Shown in pieces: positions 43,709 to 51,686 of a DNA stretch of 64,000 bases; position 1 is the first letter of the stretch, and each line of letters starts with the position of its first letter. This DNA is from an uncultured Bacilli bacterium (GTDB lineage Bacteria > Bacillota_I > Bacilli_A > RF39 > UBA660). The position numbers and the translations under genes were made by a program. The notes below the pieces were generated by a model. That model ran no database searches and was not told the origin of the DNA. It saw nothing but the letters and a program-made list of their open reading frames with translations. The stretch lies in the NCBI GenBank assembly GCA_934101425.1, contig CAKOQQ010000008.1, positions 1 to 64,000 on the forward strand. Direction: 5' to 3'.

Positions 43709-44918
43709 TAAATTTATATAATGGCAACTTTAATATAGTAGTTGTTCCTTCACCAACTTTAGAATCATATATGAGTTCTCCCATATGAGCACTCACTATT
43801 TCATTAGATAAAAGTATACCAATTCCATTACCTTTATTCTTAGAAGTATATCCTCCCTCTTTTATCTTATTGATATTATCTTTAGACATTCCTTTACCAT
43901 TATCATAAAAATTAATATATGCATAATCTTTATCTACATCTATATTAACTTTAACAAATCCATTTTTTTTATTTACTGCTTCAATAGAATTTTTTACTAT
44001 ATTTATTATAACTTGTCCTAGTCTATTATAGTCACCATCTATATATACTTCATCTTCAAATAAATTATAACTTAAATCAACATTTTTAGATTTTGCATAA
44101 TTTAATAGCACATCTAAGTTTTCTTCTAACAACAAATTTATATCAATTATATCTTTATTTATTTGAATTTTTCTTAAAGATAAGAAATCTTGTAATAATA
44201 TTAAAGTCTTATCTATTTCACCTTTTATATTATTAACATACTTAATAGTTTTTTCTTTATTATTTACATCAATCATGTCTAAATAACCCTTACATACCGC
44301 TATAGGATTCTTTATTTCATGAGTTATTTTAAATATCATATCTCTTATTTGTTTTTCTTTTTCTATTTCTTTTAAATTCAATGAATACTTAATAAGTTTA
44401 TCACCTATTTTTACTAACATATTAATAAATACCGTAGTTATACAGAATAATATACACTCAAATAAAAATTCATATAATACTACATTTAATAATAAATAAG
44501 TAAATATAATTTTTATTATAAGAGATATTATAAATATAATATAATTTTTAATTTTATAATGTGAGCATACTAAATATATTACATAGTACATAATATATTC
44601 TATGATGCCATACACTATATTAAAATCAAATTTTATGTAGTAAAAATAAAGAATAAACATAGACAATAATAAACCAATATTCTTCTTGTTTAAAGAATAT
44701 GCGATTACGATTGGTATGTTTATCATTAAGTAATAATCATCTTTTATTGTATTTGAATATATAAAAAATAAATATATAGATAAAAATAAAGACATATCTA
44801 TTAAAATATTTTTTATTTTTTCATCATGTTTTACAGTATATGAATTATAAAATAAATAAAATATAAATGGATAAGAAATTAAAATTATTTGTAATAATAT
44901 ATTACTAAAAATATTCAT
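43704..44918 (-). CDS. membrane sensor histidine kinase (orphan)
   Basis: The 404-residue protein has about six membrane segments (1-175), a dimerisation/phosphoacceptor region with His in KITHEIKNPIAVCKGYLD (about 195-212), and a HATPase domain with NIVKNSIEA (N box), DNGKGMS (G1) and GNGIGILLSNEIV (G2). The KNPIAVCKGY H-box and multi-pass N-terminus resemble sporulation kinases of the KinB type, but no response regulator is adjacent, so its partner is unknown. Confidence 0.88.
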   Translation of the reverse strand: MNIFSNILLQIILISYPFIFYLFYNSYTVKHDEKIKNILIDMSLFLSIYLFFIYSNTIKDDYYLMINIPIVIAYSLNKKNIGLLLSMFILYFYYIKFDFNIVYGIIEYIMYYVIYLVCSHYKIKNYIIFIISLIIKIIFTYLLLNVVLYEFLFECILFCITTVFINMLVKIGDKLIKYSLNLKEIEKEKQIRDMIFKITHEIKNPIAVCKGYLDMIDVNNKEKTIKYVNNIKGEIDKTLILLQDFLSLRKIQINKDIIDINLLLEENLDVLLNYAKSKNVDLSYNLFEDEVYIDGDYNRLGQVIINIVKNSIEAVNKKNGFVKVNIDVDKDYAYINFYDNGKGMSKDNINKIKEGGYTSKNKGNGIGILLSNEIVSAHMGELIYDSKVGEGTTTILKLPLYKFS

Positions 44919-44965
44919 ATGTCACCTCTAGAAAAATTATACTATATACTAAAGGTCAAATTTTG

Positions 44966-45005
44966 TCGAAAAATGCCACAAACTGTAAATTTGTGACATT
45001 TTTTA
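44966..45005 (-). terminator. terminator overlapping the EIIB-like gene stop
   Basis: AAAATGTCACAAA and TTTGTGGCATTTT pair (one G-T) around TTTACAG, followed by TC-rich DNA; the stop of the 45003 gene is adjacent. Confidence 0.7.
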
Positions 45006-45320
45006 TTTTAAATCATCAATTTGCTTCTTCAATTTTTTAGCATCATTACCAAGAATAATCTTTAATTGGTTATCAATTTCTACCATACCTTGAGCTCCCA
45101 TTTTTTGAATAGCTTCTTTATTTACTAAAGATATATCATGTAATGTTACCATAAATCTTGATTTGTTAACTTCATAACTAATAATATTTTGTTTTCCACC
45201 TAAGTTATCTATTAACTTATTAGCTTCTATTTTAAAATCTTTTCTTTTAGATTTAATAATTGCAAATGCTATTATAACTGCTATTGCAATTATTATTATA
45301 TATTGCCATAAATTTTCCAT
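45003..45320 (-). CDS. membrane-anchored PTS EIIB-like protein lacking the phosphorylated Cys
   Basis: The 105-residue protein has one membrane segment (about 5-22) and an EIIB domain of the glucose/sucrose type: LGGKQNIISYEVNKSRFMVTL, MGAQGMV and QLKIILGNDA. In active EIIB the motif is D-x-C-x-T-R-L; here the Cys is replaced (EVNKSRF). It therefore cannot carry phosphate by the usual mechanism and no EIIC or EIIA gene is near. A regulatory or structural role is possible. Confidence 0.75.
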   Translation of the reverse strand: MENLWQYIIIIAIAVIIAFAIIKSKRKDFKIEANKLIDNLGGKQNIISYEVNKSRFMVTLHDISLVNKEAIQKMGAQGMVEIDNQLKIILGNDAKKLKKQIDDLK

Positions 45321-45346
45321 TTCATCACCAATTTAATTTTATCACA

Positions 45347-45373
45347 AAAAAAGAAGTATTTCTACTTCTAATT
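45347..45373 (-). terminator. terminator overlapping the SPFH gene stop
   Basis: AGAAGTA and TACTTCT around GAAA, followed by TTTTTTG. The TAG stop lies at the stem base. Confidence 0.8.
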
Positions 45374-46537
45374 TAATTTTGTTCCACAATTTGCACAAAA
45401 GTTTCCACCATTACTTAAAGTTCCGCAATTTGTACAATATTTAGGTTTTGGTGAAGATGTGCTAGTTTCTTCCTTTACTTCTTCTTTTTCTTCAGTTTGT
45501 GCACTTTCATTTGAAGTAGAAGCTGTACTAGATAAATCCATTCTAGAATTTTCAGTATTAGCGAATGCATTATTAGTAGTATTACCCATCATTCCACCAC
45601 TAGCCATGTTAACCATACCAACACCTATCATACCAGTAGCTGCTCCATTAGCATTATTTGCAGCAAGTTTAACGGCATCTGCATATCCAGATACAAGACG
45701 ACCTTGTTGCATATAAGCATTACTACTTAATTCATAATCATCAATCTTCTTATTTGATTCATCATCTAATGTAACTGATTCAATTATAAATCCAGTAATA
45801 GCCATACCACGATCTCTTATTTTTTGATCAAATACTTTTTCATCCATTACTTTCTTTATTTCATCAGTTTGACTAGGTAATTCAAGTACTGGTGCTTTAT
45901 GTTCACTATTACCTAATTCATTTAAGACATTTTGGAAAGATGATTGTACTTCACTTCTCATTTGTTCACAAATCATATCTTTTTTATATACATCACTAGT
46001 ACCAGCTATTTCTCTCATGAATACTGCTGGATCTGCAATTTTAAATGTATATTTACCAAAACATTTAACTTGTACTCTAAGTGGTGTTAAAGTATTTGTC
46101 ATTTGATTTGGAATTGGATGACTCCAATCTTGATAAGGAACTGGTGCAGGTGTACCAAATTTATTATCAATTATTTCTTTTGAGTTAATGAAGAATACGG
46201 CTTGTTCTTTACTAACTGCTCCGTTATATACAAAACGTGCCCACATTTCTTTAAATACTGCACCAAATTGTCCAGCAAAGAAAGATGGCGATGAAGATTC
46301 ATCAAATGTATATATTCCTTCTTCTGCAGTGGCATCTAAGATTCTACCACTATCAAATATAACGGCTACTTGTCCTGGTTTTACTTCTATTGCACTATTT
46401 TTAGAAATAACACCATTTTCTGTAGTCTTTTTAACCATTAGTGTATCATTACCTAAGTCTTCACAATTTATGAAATCTTTCCATTGATCATGGAAAGTGC
46501 TAGAAATTGCACTAGCAGCTGCTTTTATAAGTCCCAT
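45368..46537 (-). CDS. SPFH-domain (virion core protein/YdjI-like) protein with zinc ribbon
   Basis: The 389-residue protein has an N-terminal SPFH-like domain (about 30-260: VKPGQVAVIFDSGRI, FFINSKEIIDNKFGTP, YTFKIADPAVFM) as in YdjI/YiaD-type virion-core-like proteins. A Gly/Met/Asn-rich stretch and an acidic linker follow, then a C-terminal zinc ribbon (CTNCGTLSNGGNFCANCG). In Bacillus, YdjI works with a PspA-like protein in membrane stress. Here the two upstream genes encode TIM44-like/zinc-ribbon proteins, so the three probably form one complex. Confidence 0.82.
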   Translation of the reverse strand: MGLIKAAASAISSTFHDQWKDFINCEDLGNDTLMVKKTTENGVISKNSAIEVKPGQVAVIFDSGRILDATAEEGIYTFDESSSPSFFAGQFGAVFKEMWARFVYNGAVSKEQAVFFINSKEIIDNKFGTPAPVPYQDWSHPIPNQMTNTLTPLRVQVKCFGKYTFKIADPAVFMREIAGTSDVYKKDMICEQMRSEVQSSFQNVLNELGNSEHKAPVLELPSQTDEIKKVMDEKVFDQKIRDRGMAITGFIIESVTLDDESNKKIDDYELSSNAYMQQGRLVSGYADAVKLAANNANGAATGMIGVGMVNMASGGMMGNTTNNAFANTENSRMDLSSTASTSNESAQTEEKEEVKEETSTSSPKPKYCTNCGTLSNGGNFCANCGTKLN

Positions 46538-46555
46538 AATTTCCTCTTTTCTATT

Positions 46556-47083
46556 TTACATCTCTATAGATGTTAAAACCCAATCATAATTTTCTATATT
46601 GAATATACTGCCACAATACTCACATTTACCACTTGTGTTAACTGATATGTTAGCTCCACAACCTGGGCATTTTCTTGCAGATGAGTTATATCCGCTATTT
46701 ATAGTTTTTTCTAATGTTAAATAATTTATATTTTCTACTCTTCTAGTATTATCACCAGATACAACATTAAATTTTTCATCTACTTTATAGTCCATATATC
46801 TAGATATTAATTTAACATTTATACATATTTTATTATCTTTAATTTCTATATTAGTAATATTTGTATCTTTTACATTTAATTCATCATACATTTGTCTTAA
46901 GTGTTTTTCTTTTAATTCTTTTAAAATAAGCTCATACTTCTTTTCTAAGTTATCACTTATAAAGTGTCTTACTCTATCTAAATCATCCATCATTATTGAT
47001 GTATATAGCATTATAAATATGTTATTTACTTTTGTTATAAACATTGCTTCATTAAAATCTTTATCTATACTTCTAATATCCAT
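46556..47083 (-). CDS. TIM44-like/zinc-ribbon protein
   Basis: The 175-residue soluble protein has an N-terminal alpha+beta part (FNEAMFITKVNNIFIMLYTS, then VRHFISDNLEKKYELIL) resembling TIM44-like domains and a C-terminal zinc ribbon (CPGCGANISVNTSGKCEYCGS). It is a paralogue of the C-terminal half of the 47083 protein and overlaps that gene by one base (TAATG). Function unknown. Confidence 0.72.
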   Translation of the reverse strand: MDIRSIDKDFNEAMFITKVNNIFIMLYTSIMMDDLDRVRHFISDNLEKKYELILKELKEKHLRQMYDELNVKDTNITNIEIKDNKICINVKLISRYMDYKVDEKFNVVSGDNTRRVENINYLTLEKTINSGYNSSARKCPGCGANISVNTSGKCEYCGSIFNIENYDWVLTSIEM

Positions 47084-47952
47084 TATACATTCCTTTGATT
47101 AACACATGTTTTTTTGCTCATAACATATTCTTTTGCATCTACTACTACTACACTTCCACAGTATTCACATTTAGCCCCTGTTACTACATCTACCTTAGCT
47201 CCACAGTTTGGACAAATAGTTTCTTCGCTAGTATTTTCTTTTTTAACAAATGTAATTTCATATTCGATACTTATTTTTTTTGAACTAGAACCACGTACTA
47301 CTTTATCATTTTCATCTACTACATAATCATACATTTCAACATTTAAGTATATAGAAACATTTAACATACCATTTACATTTTCAGCTTTATATACTTTTAC
47401 ACCTTTTAATTCAAAGTCTTTCATTATATTTTTTTGTTTCTTCATTCTTAAAACATCTAATTGCATTTTATATGAATTATATATTTCATCAGTAGTTAAT
47501 TTTCTTAAAGTATCATAATCAAAATTCATCCATGCAATTTGAATATCTTTATATTTTTCAAATACTAATGCTTTAAATTCTTCTAAAGACATACCAAGAA
47601 TTTTATCATCTTCTATTTCTTTATATAATGCTTCTCTACTACTTCTTGTAGATGCTTTATATCCCGTATTATCTTTTGTAAAATATATAAATAATACTAC
47701 ACATATTATTACAAGTAAAAATGTAAAACTAGAGCCACTATATGATCCAGATGAACTTCTGCTACTACCAGACCAAGAAGATCCTCCACTATCCCATGAA
47801 GACGAGCCCCCTCCGCTAGACCAAGAGCCTCCTCCTCCATCATAAGAACTATCCCATCCACTATCTGCTTTTACATTTGGTATTACAAATGTAATTGCAA
47901 CTAGTGAAAAAATAGATATAATTGTAATAAATATTTTCTTCTTATTATTCAC
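47083..47952 (-). CDS. secreted/membrane TIM44-like protein with Gly-Ser-Trp-rich segment and zinc ribbon
   Basis: The 289-residue protein has an N-terminal signal or membrane segment (about 5-27, ending VKADSG), a low-complexity Gly/Ser/Trp stretch (about 30-72), a second membrane segment (about 74-93), a TIM44-like domain (about 115-230) and a zinc ribbon (CPNCGAKVDVVTGAKCEYCGS). If both membrane segments span, the TIM44-like part is cytoplasmic. It is the first gene of the SPFH/zinc-ribbon operon. Confidence 0.75.
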   Translation of the reverse strand: MNNKKKIFITIISIFSLVAITFVIPNVKADSGWDSSYDGGGGSWSSGGGSSSWDSGGSSWSGSSRSSSGSYSGSSFTFLLVIICVVLFIYFTKDNTGYKASTRSSREALYKEIEDDKILGMSLEEFKALVFEKYKDIQIAWMNFDYDTLRKLTTDEIYNSYKMQLDVLRMKKQKNIMKDFELKGVKVYKAENVNGMLNVSIYLNVEMYDYVVDENDKVVRGSSSKKISIEYEITFVKKENTSEETICPNCGAKVDVVTGAKCEYCGSVVVVDAKEYVMSKKTCVNQRNV

Positions 47953-47983
47953 GCTACCACCTATTATAATAATAACACAAACT

Positions 47984-48029
47984 ATTACATTTTTCTACAA
48001 AAAAAATGCTATAAGCATTTTAATTTGTA
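47984..48029. repeat. 46-bp direct repeat, left copy
   Basis: It is identical over 46 bases to 51735-51780. The sequence contains the terminator stem AAAATGC/GCATTTT and, in the right copy, the last codons of the GDPD gene. The two copies bracket the three-gene pseudopilin array. Here it also serves as terminator for the last pilin gene. Confidence 0.9.
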
Positions 48030-48068
48030 TAGTATACAATTATGTAAAAAGACTTTAGCATTTTCTTT

Positions 48069-49133
48069 CTATTGTGAAATATTAGATTTTAAGACAGTTA
48101 CAACTGGGCGCACACCGAAGCCTCCTATATGAGACACGCTGAAGTAGTACAATCTGCCACCTTGACTCACGAACCAAGCGCTGGAAGAAAAGCCGGAATG
48201 TGCAGTATTTGTCCAGTATCCATAAGTACTAGAATCTGCTACATTACATCCGAATCTTGTACAATCCTTTATATTATCAAATAGCCATGCATATCTATTT
48301 GTTCCAGCATCTCCAGTGTATTGTGTTCCTAATGTGTTATTATGGAAGTAATACGCTTGATTATCCCAATTTGGATATCCTGTTATTGTTGCTATTTCTC
48401 TTGCTTCTATTAGTCTAGCATTTATACTTTTGTTCCAACTAGATGTATCACTTTTTAGTTGTTTTAATAATGTAATTGGTCCTTTACTGTTATTTCCATG
48501 AAGATCATATTCTGCTTCTGTTCCACCTGATTCAATATAATCTTCTTCCGATATCCATGCAACTAATGCCGTTGTATTATGGTCTAGTAGTAGGTTTACT
48601 GTATCATTTCCTTCGTCATTAAAGATATACCATCTCATACATCCTGTTTTAGTCCCTGTAGTGCTTACTGCTTCACTACCACTACATTTCTTATTTGTTT
48701 CTGGATTATAGTATACTACTGTTCCATTTGCGTATGTAGTTACTTGTGGAATGTCTATAGTGCATTCACTTTCATTTGTTTTAGTGCTTGTTATGGTTCC
48801 ATTAGATGATACTTCAATGCAGTATCCTGATATATACATTTTACCACTTACATTACCGTTAGTATCATAACTAAGTAACCCTTTTTTTGCTTGTTCTCCA
48901 TCATATTTTAATGTGTTAGTGCTTAAATCAATATTAGAATTTGTTTTATTATCCATTATATTTTTCATGTAATGTGTTTTTGCAGCACCTACAATACTTC
49001 TTGCACTTGCTTCTGCTGCACTTTTTTTAGAATCTTCTATAATATTTAATACTGCTGGTGTTGCTATTACTGCAATAACTGCTAGTATTACTATTACAGC
49101 GAGTAACTCTATTAGTGTAAATCCTTTTTTCAT
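48069..49133 (-). CDS. pseudopilin with hypervariable lectin-like C-terminal domain (copy 1)
   Basis: The 354-residue protein has a prepilin signal (MKKG then FTLIELLAVIVILAVIAV; cleavage after Gly4), a stalk ending GYCIEVSSNG, and a C-terminal domain with conserved blocks GCMRWYIFND, LLLDHNTTA, GPITLLKQLKSDTSSWN, YAWLFDN, GCNVADSS and GYWTN. A variable stretch (residues encoded at 48191-48117) and GVRPVVTV follow. The layout resembles C-type lectin/formylglycine-enzyme folds used by DGR targets. The ATG at 49133 has a GAGGAGG ribosome site; an in-frame start at 49169 is in the leader hairpin. Confidence 0.85.
   Translation of the reverse strand: MKKGFTLIELLAVIVILAVIAVIATPAVLNIIEDSKKSAAEASARSIVGAAKTHYMKNIMDNKTNSNIDLSTNTLKYDGEQAKKGLLSYDTNGNVSGKMYISGYCIEVSSNGTITSTKTNESECTIDIPQVTTYANGTVVYYNPETNKKCSGSEAVSTTGTKTGCMRWYIFNDEGNDTVNLLLDHNTTALVAWISEEDYIESGGTEAEYDLHGNNSKGPITLLKQLKSDTSSWNKSINARLIEAREIATITGYPNWDNQAYYFHNNTLGTQYTGDAGTNRYAWLFDNIKDCTRFGCNVADSSTYGYWTNTAHSGFSSSAWFVSQGGRLYYFSVSHIGGFGVRPVVTVLKSNISQ
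48117..48191 (-). other. candidate DGR variable region, pilin copy 1
   Basis: 25 codons between TCCGGC and GGTGTGCGC. Compared with the same stretch at 61820-61894, 18 codons differ. Differences fall at 14 first, 15 second but only 3 third positions, and many codons end in C. Non-variable codons (GCT, TGG, GTG, GGC, TTG, GTG) are identical. Confidence 0.75.
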
Positions 49134-49154
49134 ATATTCCTCCTCATATAAGGT

Positions 49155-49202
49155 ATTAAAAAAAATCACAAAACTCTAGGAAATTCCTAGTTCTTGTGAT
49201 TT
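49155..49202 (-). promoter_or_regulatory. attenuator-like hairpin in the leader of pilin copy 1
   Basis: AAATCACAAGAACTAGG pairs with CCTAGAGTTTTGTGATTT around AATTT, followed by a T run on the minus strand, ending about 22 bases before the pilin ATG. The leader ORF stop is inside the 5' arm. Confidence 0.75.
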
Positions 49203-49282
49203 ATATACATGACTAATAGGTGGTTATTAAATATTAACCCCCCCCCACAAATATAAGAAGTATTATAATTTGTATTAGCCAT
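49187..49282 (-). CDS. leader peptide with G9 tract, pilin copy 1
   Basis: The 31-codon ORF (MANTNYNTSYICGGGLIF... YINHKN) has a GGAAGTGA ribosome site and contains nine consecutive G (complement of 49238-49246), read as Gly-Gly-Gly. Its stop lies in the attenuator stem. With eight G the frame ends at once (GGT TAA), and with ten G it ends three codons later (GTT AAT ATT TAA). The copy at 51568 differs by a single residue. Confidence 0.6.
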   Translation of the reverse strand: MANTNYNTSYICGGGLIFNNHLLVMYINHKN

Positions 49283-49305
49283 ATATTCACTTCCTTACTA
49301 TATTT

Positions 49306-49334
49306 ATTATATCTTCTGATTTCGGTAATGTCAA
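49306..49334 (-). promoter_or_regulatory. promoter of pilin copy 1
   Basis: A perfect TTGACA (49334-49329), 17-base spacer, TATAAT (49311-49306) on the minus strand. The spacer is shared with the promoters of copies 2 and 3. Confidence 0.85.
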
Positions 49335-49363
49335 TATTTTATAATTTTATTTATGGACATCTA

Positions 49364-50371
49364 TCAAGACATCAATAAAGCTTTATCTACAGTAATAACT
49401 GGGCGAATACCGTAATTGTCTGTATCCAAGTAGTATCTGAAAAAGAAGCCATAGTTGTTCACGATTCCATTGAGGTAAAAATTTCCGGAATATACATTGC
49501 CTGTCCAGTATCCCTCGTTACTAGAATCTGCTACATTACATCCAAATCTTGTACAATCTTTCGTGTTATCAAATAGCCATGCATATTTATTAGTTCCTGC
49601 TGCTCCTTCATAAGGCGTATTTGAATTTGTATGGAAATAATATGCATCGCTTCCTGCTGTATTTCCTGTTATTCTGACGATTTCGCTTTCTTCTATTAGT
49701 CTTGGGTTTATACTTTTATTCCAAGAGCTTGTATCACTTTCTAGTTGTGCTTTTACTTCAACTGAGTCATTAGTATTTGTACCACTTGATGCCAATGCAA
49801 CAAATGCTGTCGTATTATGATCTAGTAGTAGATTAACTATATCATTTCCTTTATCATTAAATGCATACCACCTCATACATCCTGTTTTAGTTCCAGTAGT
49901 GCTTACTGCTTCAGCACTTGTACATTTACTGTTTGTTTCTGGATTATAGTATACTACTGTTCCATTTGCGTATGTTGTTACTTGTAGAACGTCTATATCA
50001 CATTCACTTTCATTTGTTTTAGTGCTTGTAATAGTTCCATCAGATGATACTTCTACACAATAACCACTTATATACATTTTTCCATATGCAGTACCATTAG
50101 TATCATAACTAAGTAATCCTTTTTTAGCTTGTTCTCCATCATATTTTAATGTGTTAGTGCTTAAATCAACATTAGAATTTGGTTTATTATCCATTAGATT
50201 TTCCATGTAATGGCTTTCTGCAGTTCTTACTATATTTCTTGCACTTGCTTCTGCTGCACTTTTTTTAGAGTCTTCAATAACATTTAATACTGCAGGGGTT
50301 GCTATTAGCGCTATTACTGCTAGTATTACTATTACTGCTAAGAGCTCTATTAATGTAAATCCTTTTTTCAT
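49364..50371 (-). CDS. pseudopilin with hypervariable lectin-like C-terminal domain (copy 2)
   Basis: The 335-residue paralogue has the same prepilin signal (MKKG, FTLIELLAV) and conserved blocks (GCMRWYAFND, LLLDHNTTA, SDTSSWNKSINPRLIEE, YAWLFDN, GCNVADSS, GYWTG). Its variable stretch is encoded at 49483-49412, one codon shorter than copy 1, and is followed by YGIRPVITV. The central part lacks the GPITLLKQ segment. It has a close-by promoter, a GGAGGAAAA ribosome site and no leader ORF, unlike copies 1 and 3. Confidence 0.85.
   Translation of the reverse strand: MKKGFTLIELLAVIVILAVIALIATPAVLNVIEDSKKSAAEASARNIVRTAESHYMENLMDNKPNSNVDLSTNTLKYDGEQAKKGLLSYDTNGTAYGKMYISGYCVEVSSDGTITSTKTNESECDIDVLQVTTYANGTVVYYNPETNSKCTSAEAVSTTGTKTGCMRWYAFNDKGNDIVNLLLDHNTTAFVALASSGTNTNDSVEVKAQLESDTSSWNKSINPRLIEESEIVRITGNTAGSDAYYFHTNSNTPYEGAAGTNKYAWLFDNTKDCTRFGCNVADSSNEGYWTGNVYSGNFYLNGIVNNYGFFFRYYLDTDNYGIRPVITVDKALLMS
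49412..49483 (-). other. candidate DGR variable region, pilin copy 2
   Basis: 24 codons rich in NNC and NNT (TAC, CTC, ATC, AAC, AAC, TAT, TTC, TAC, TAC, GAC). In the first 12 codons, third bases match the 61820 region at all but one codon while first and second bases differ widely. The last half aligns less well because of the one-codon length change. Confidence 0.6.
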
Positions 50372-50391
50372 TTTTCCTCCTTACTATATTT

Positions 50392-50420
50392 AGTATATCT
50401 TCCGATTTCGGTAATGCCAA
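50392..50420 (-). promoter_or_regulatory. promoter of pilin copy 2
   Basis: TTGGCA (50420-50415), 17-base spacer with CCGA-AA-TCGG, TATACT (50397-50392) on the minus strand. It leads directly to the ribosome site; the leader present in copies 1 and 3 is missing. Confidence 0.75.
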
Positions 50421-50435
50421 TATTTTATAATTTTA

Positions 50436-51515
50436 TTATTGGGCTTCTAACTGATCTTTCAATAAAGCTTTATCTACAGTGATAACTGGGCGAACACCAA
50501 AGGTGTCTATTTCGGCTAAAACTCCTGATCCCATACCCCCTCCGGCGCTTACTCCCCATGCTCTATAAGAATTGTTGGAATATACAGTGCCTGTCCAGTA
50601 TCCATCGTTACTAGAATCTGCTACATTACATCCAAATGTTGTACAATATTTCGTGTTATCAAATAACCATGCATATTTATTTGTTCCTGCCGCTCCTTGA
50701 TAAACTATTTGTGTGTTATCATGGAAATAATAATAATCTATACCTGCTGTCCATGTTGTGTTATTAGTTATTTTAGCTATTTCACTTGCTTCTATTAATC
50801 TAGCATTTATAGTTTTATTCCATGTGCTCGTATCACTTTTTAGTTGTTTTAATAATGTAATTGGCCCTTTACTATTATTTCCATAGTCTCCCCATTCTGC
50901 TTCTGTTCCACCTGCTGCAATATAATCTTCTTTTGATATCCAATCTACAGCTGCTGTTGTATTATGATCTAGTATTAAATTAACTTTAGATGATCCTTCA
51001 TCATTAAATATATACCACTTCATACATCCTGTTTTTGTTCCTGTCACGCTTACTGTTTCCATTTTATGGCATGGCATGTTTATTTCAGGATTATAGATTA
51101 CTACTCTTCCATTAGCATATCTTTTTTGTGGCTTTTCTATAATGCATTCATTTTCATCTGTTTTATCACTTGTAATAGTACCATTATTTAGTATTTCTAC
51201 ACAATAACCACTTATATGCATTTTTCCATATGCTATTCCGTCTTCATTATAGTATAAATATCCTTTACTTGGTTTTTTTCCACTATAAGATAGTATATCA
51301 CTAGATAAATCAATACCTGTTATTTCTTCATCTTTGTCTAGATTACTTGTATAATATTTTTCTGCTATGTTTTTTATCATTCTAGCATCATTTTCTGCAC
51401 TTTTCTTTTTTGCATTATTTACTGTTTTCTTTACTGCTGGTACTGCTATTAGTAGTATTACTGCTAGTATTACTATTACTGCGAGTAACTCTATTAGGGT
51501 AAATCCTTTTTTCAT
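50436..51515 (-). CDS. pseudopilin with hypervariable lectin-like C-terminal domain (copy 3)
   Basis: The 359-residue paralogue is the most divergent in its N-terminal stalk (VKKTVNNAKKKSAENDARMI in place of LNIIEDSKKSAAEASARSIV). It keeps the prepilin signal and the C-terminal blocks GCMKWYIFND, LILDHNTTA, GPITLLKQLKSDTSTWN, YAWLFDN, GCNVADSS, GYWTG and FGVRPVITV. Its variable stretch (50573-50499) is Gly-rich. It is the first gene of the array in transcription order and has the full leader. Confidence 0.85.
   Translation of the reverse strand: MKKGFTLIELLAVIVILAVILLIAVPAVKKTVNNAKKKSAENDARMIKNIAEKYYTSNLDKDEEITGIDLSSDILSYSGKKPSKGYLYYNEDGIAYGKMHISGYCVEILNNGTITSDKTDENECIIEKPQKRYANGRVVIYNPEINMPCHKMETVSVTGTKTGCMKWYIFNDEGSSKVNLILDHNTTAAVDWISKEDYIAAGGTEAEWGDYGNNSKGPITLLKQLKSDTSTWNKTINARLIEASEIAKITNNTTWTAGIDYYYFHDNTQIVYQGAAGTNKYAWLFDNTKYCTTFGCNVADSSNDGYWTGTVYSNNSYRAWGVSAGGGMGSGVLAEIDTFGVRPVITVDKALLKDQLEAQ
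50499..50573 (-). other. candidate DGR variable region, pilin copy 3
   Basis: 25 codons, same length and flanks as copies 1 and 4, but with more third-base differences (GGA, GTA, GGG, ATG). It may be an older or inactive variable region, or copied from a different template. Confidence 0.45.
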
Positions 51516-51539
51516 ATATTCCTCCTCATATAAGGTATT

Positions 51540-51583
51540 AAAAAAATCACAAAACTCTAGGAAATTCCTAGTTCTTGTGATTT
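51540..51583 (-). promoter_or_regulatory. attenuator-like hairpin in the leader of pilin copy 3
   Basis: Same stem as at 49155-49202: AAATCACAAGAACTAGG against CCTAGAGTTTTGTGATTT, followed by TTTT, between leader ORF and pilin start. Confidence 0.75.
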
Positions 51584-51663
51584 ATATACATGACTAATAG
51601 GTGGTTATTAAATATTAACCCCCCCCCACAAATATAAGAAGTATTATATTTTGTATTAGCCAT
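51568..51663 (-). CDS. leader peptide with G9 tract, pilin copy 3
   Basis: The 31-codon ORF (MANTKYNTSYICGGGLIF... YINHKN) differs from the copy-1 leader peptide by one residue. Its nine G (complement of 51619-51627) are in frame, and the stop lies in the hairpin arm. The ribosome site GGAAGTGA is conserved. Confidence 0.6.
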   Translation of the reverse strand: MANTKYNTSYICGGGLIFNNHLLVMYINHKN

Positions 51664-51686
51664 ATATTCACTTCCTTACTATATTT

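Noticed and set aside
45003..45320. Functional PTS transporter subunit
   Set aside because: The phosphorylated Cys is missing and there is no EIIC or EIIA nearby.
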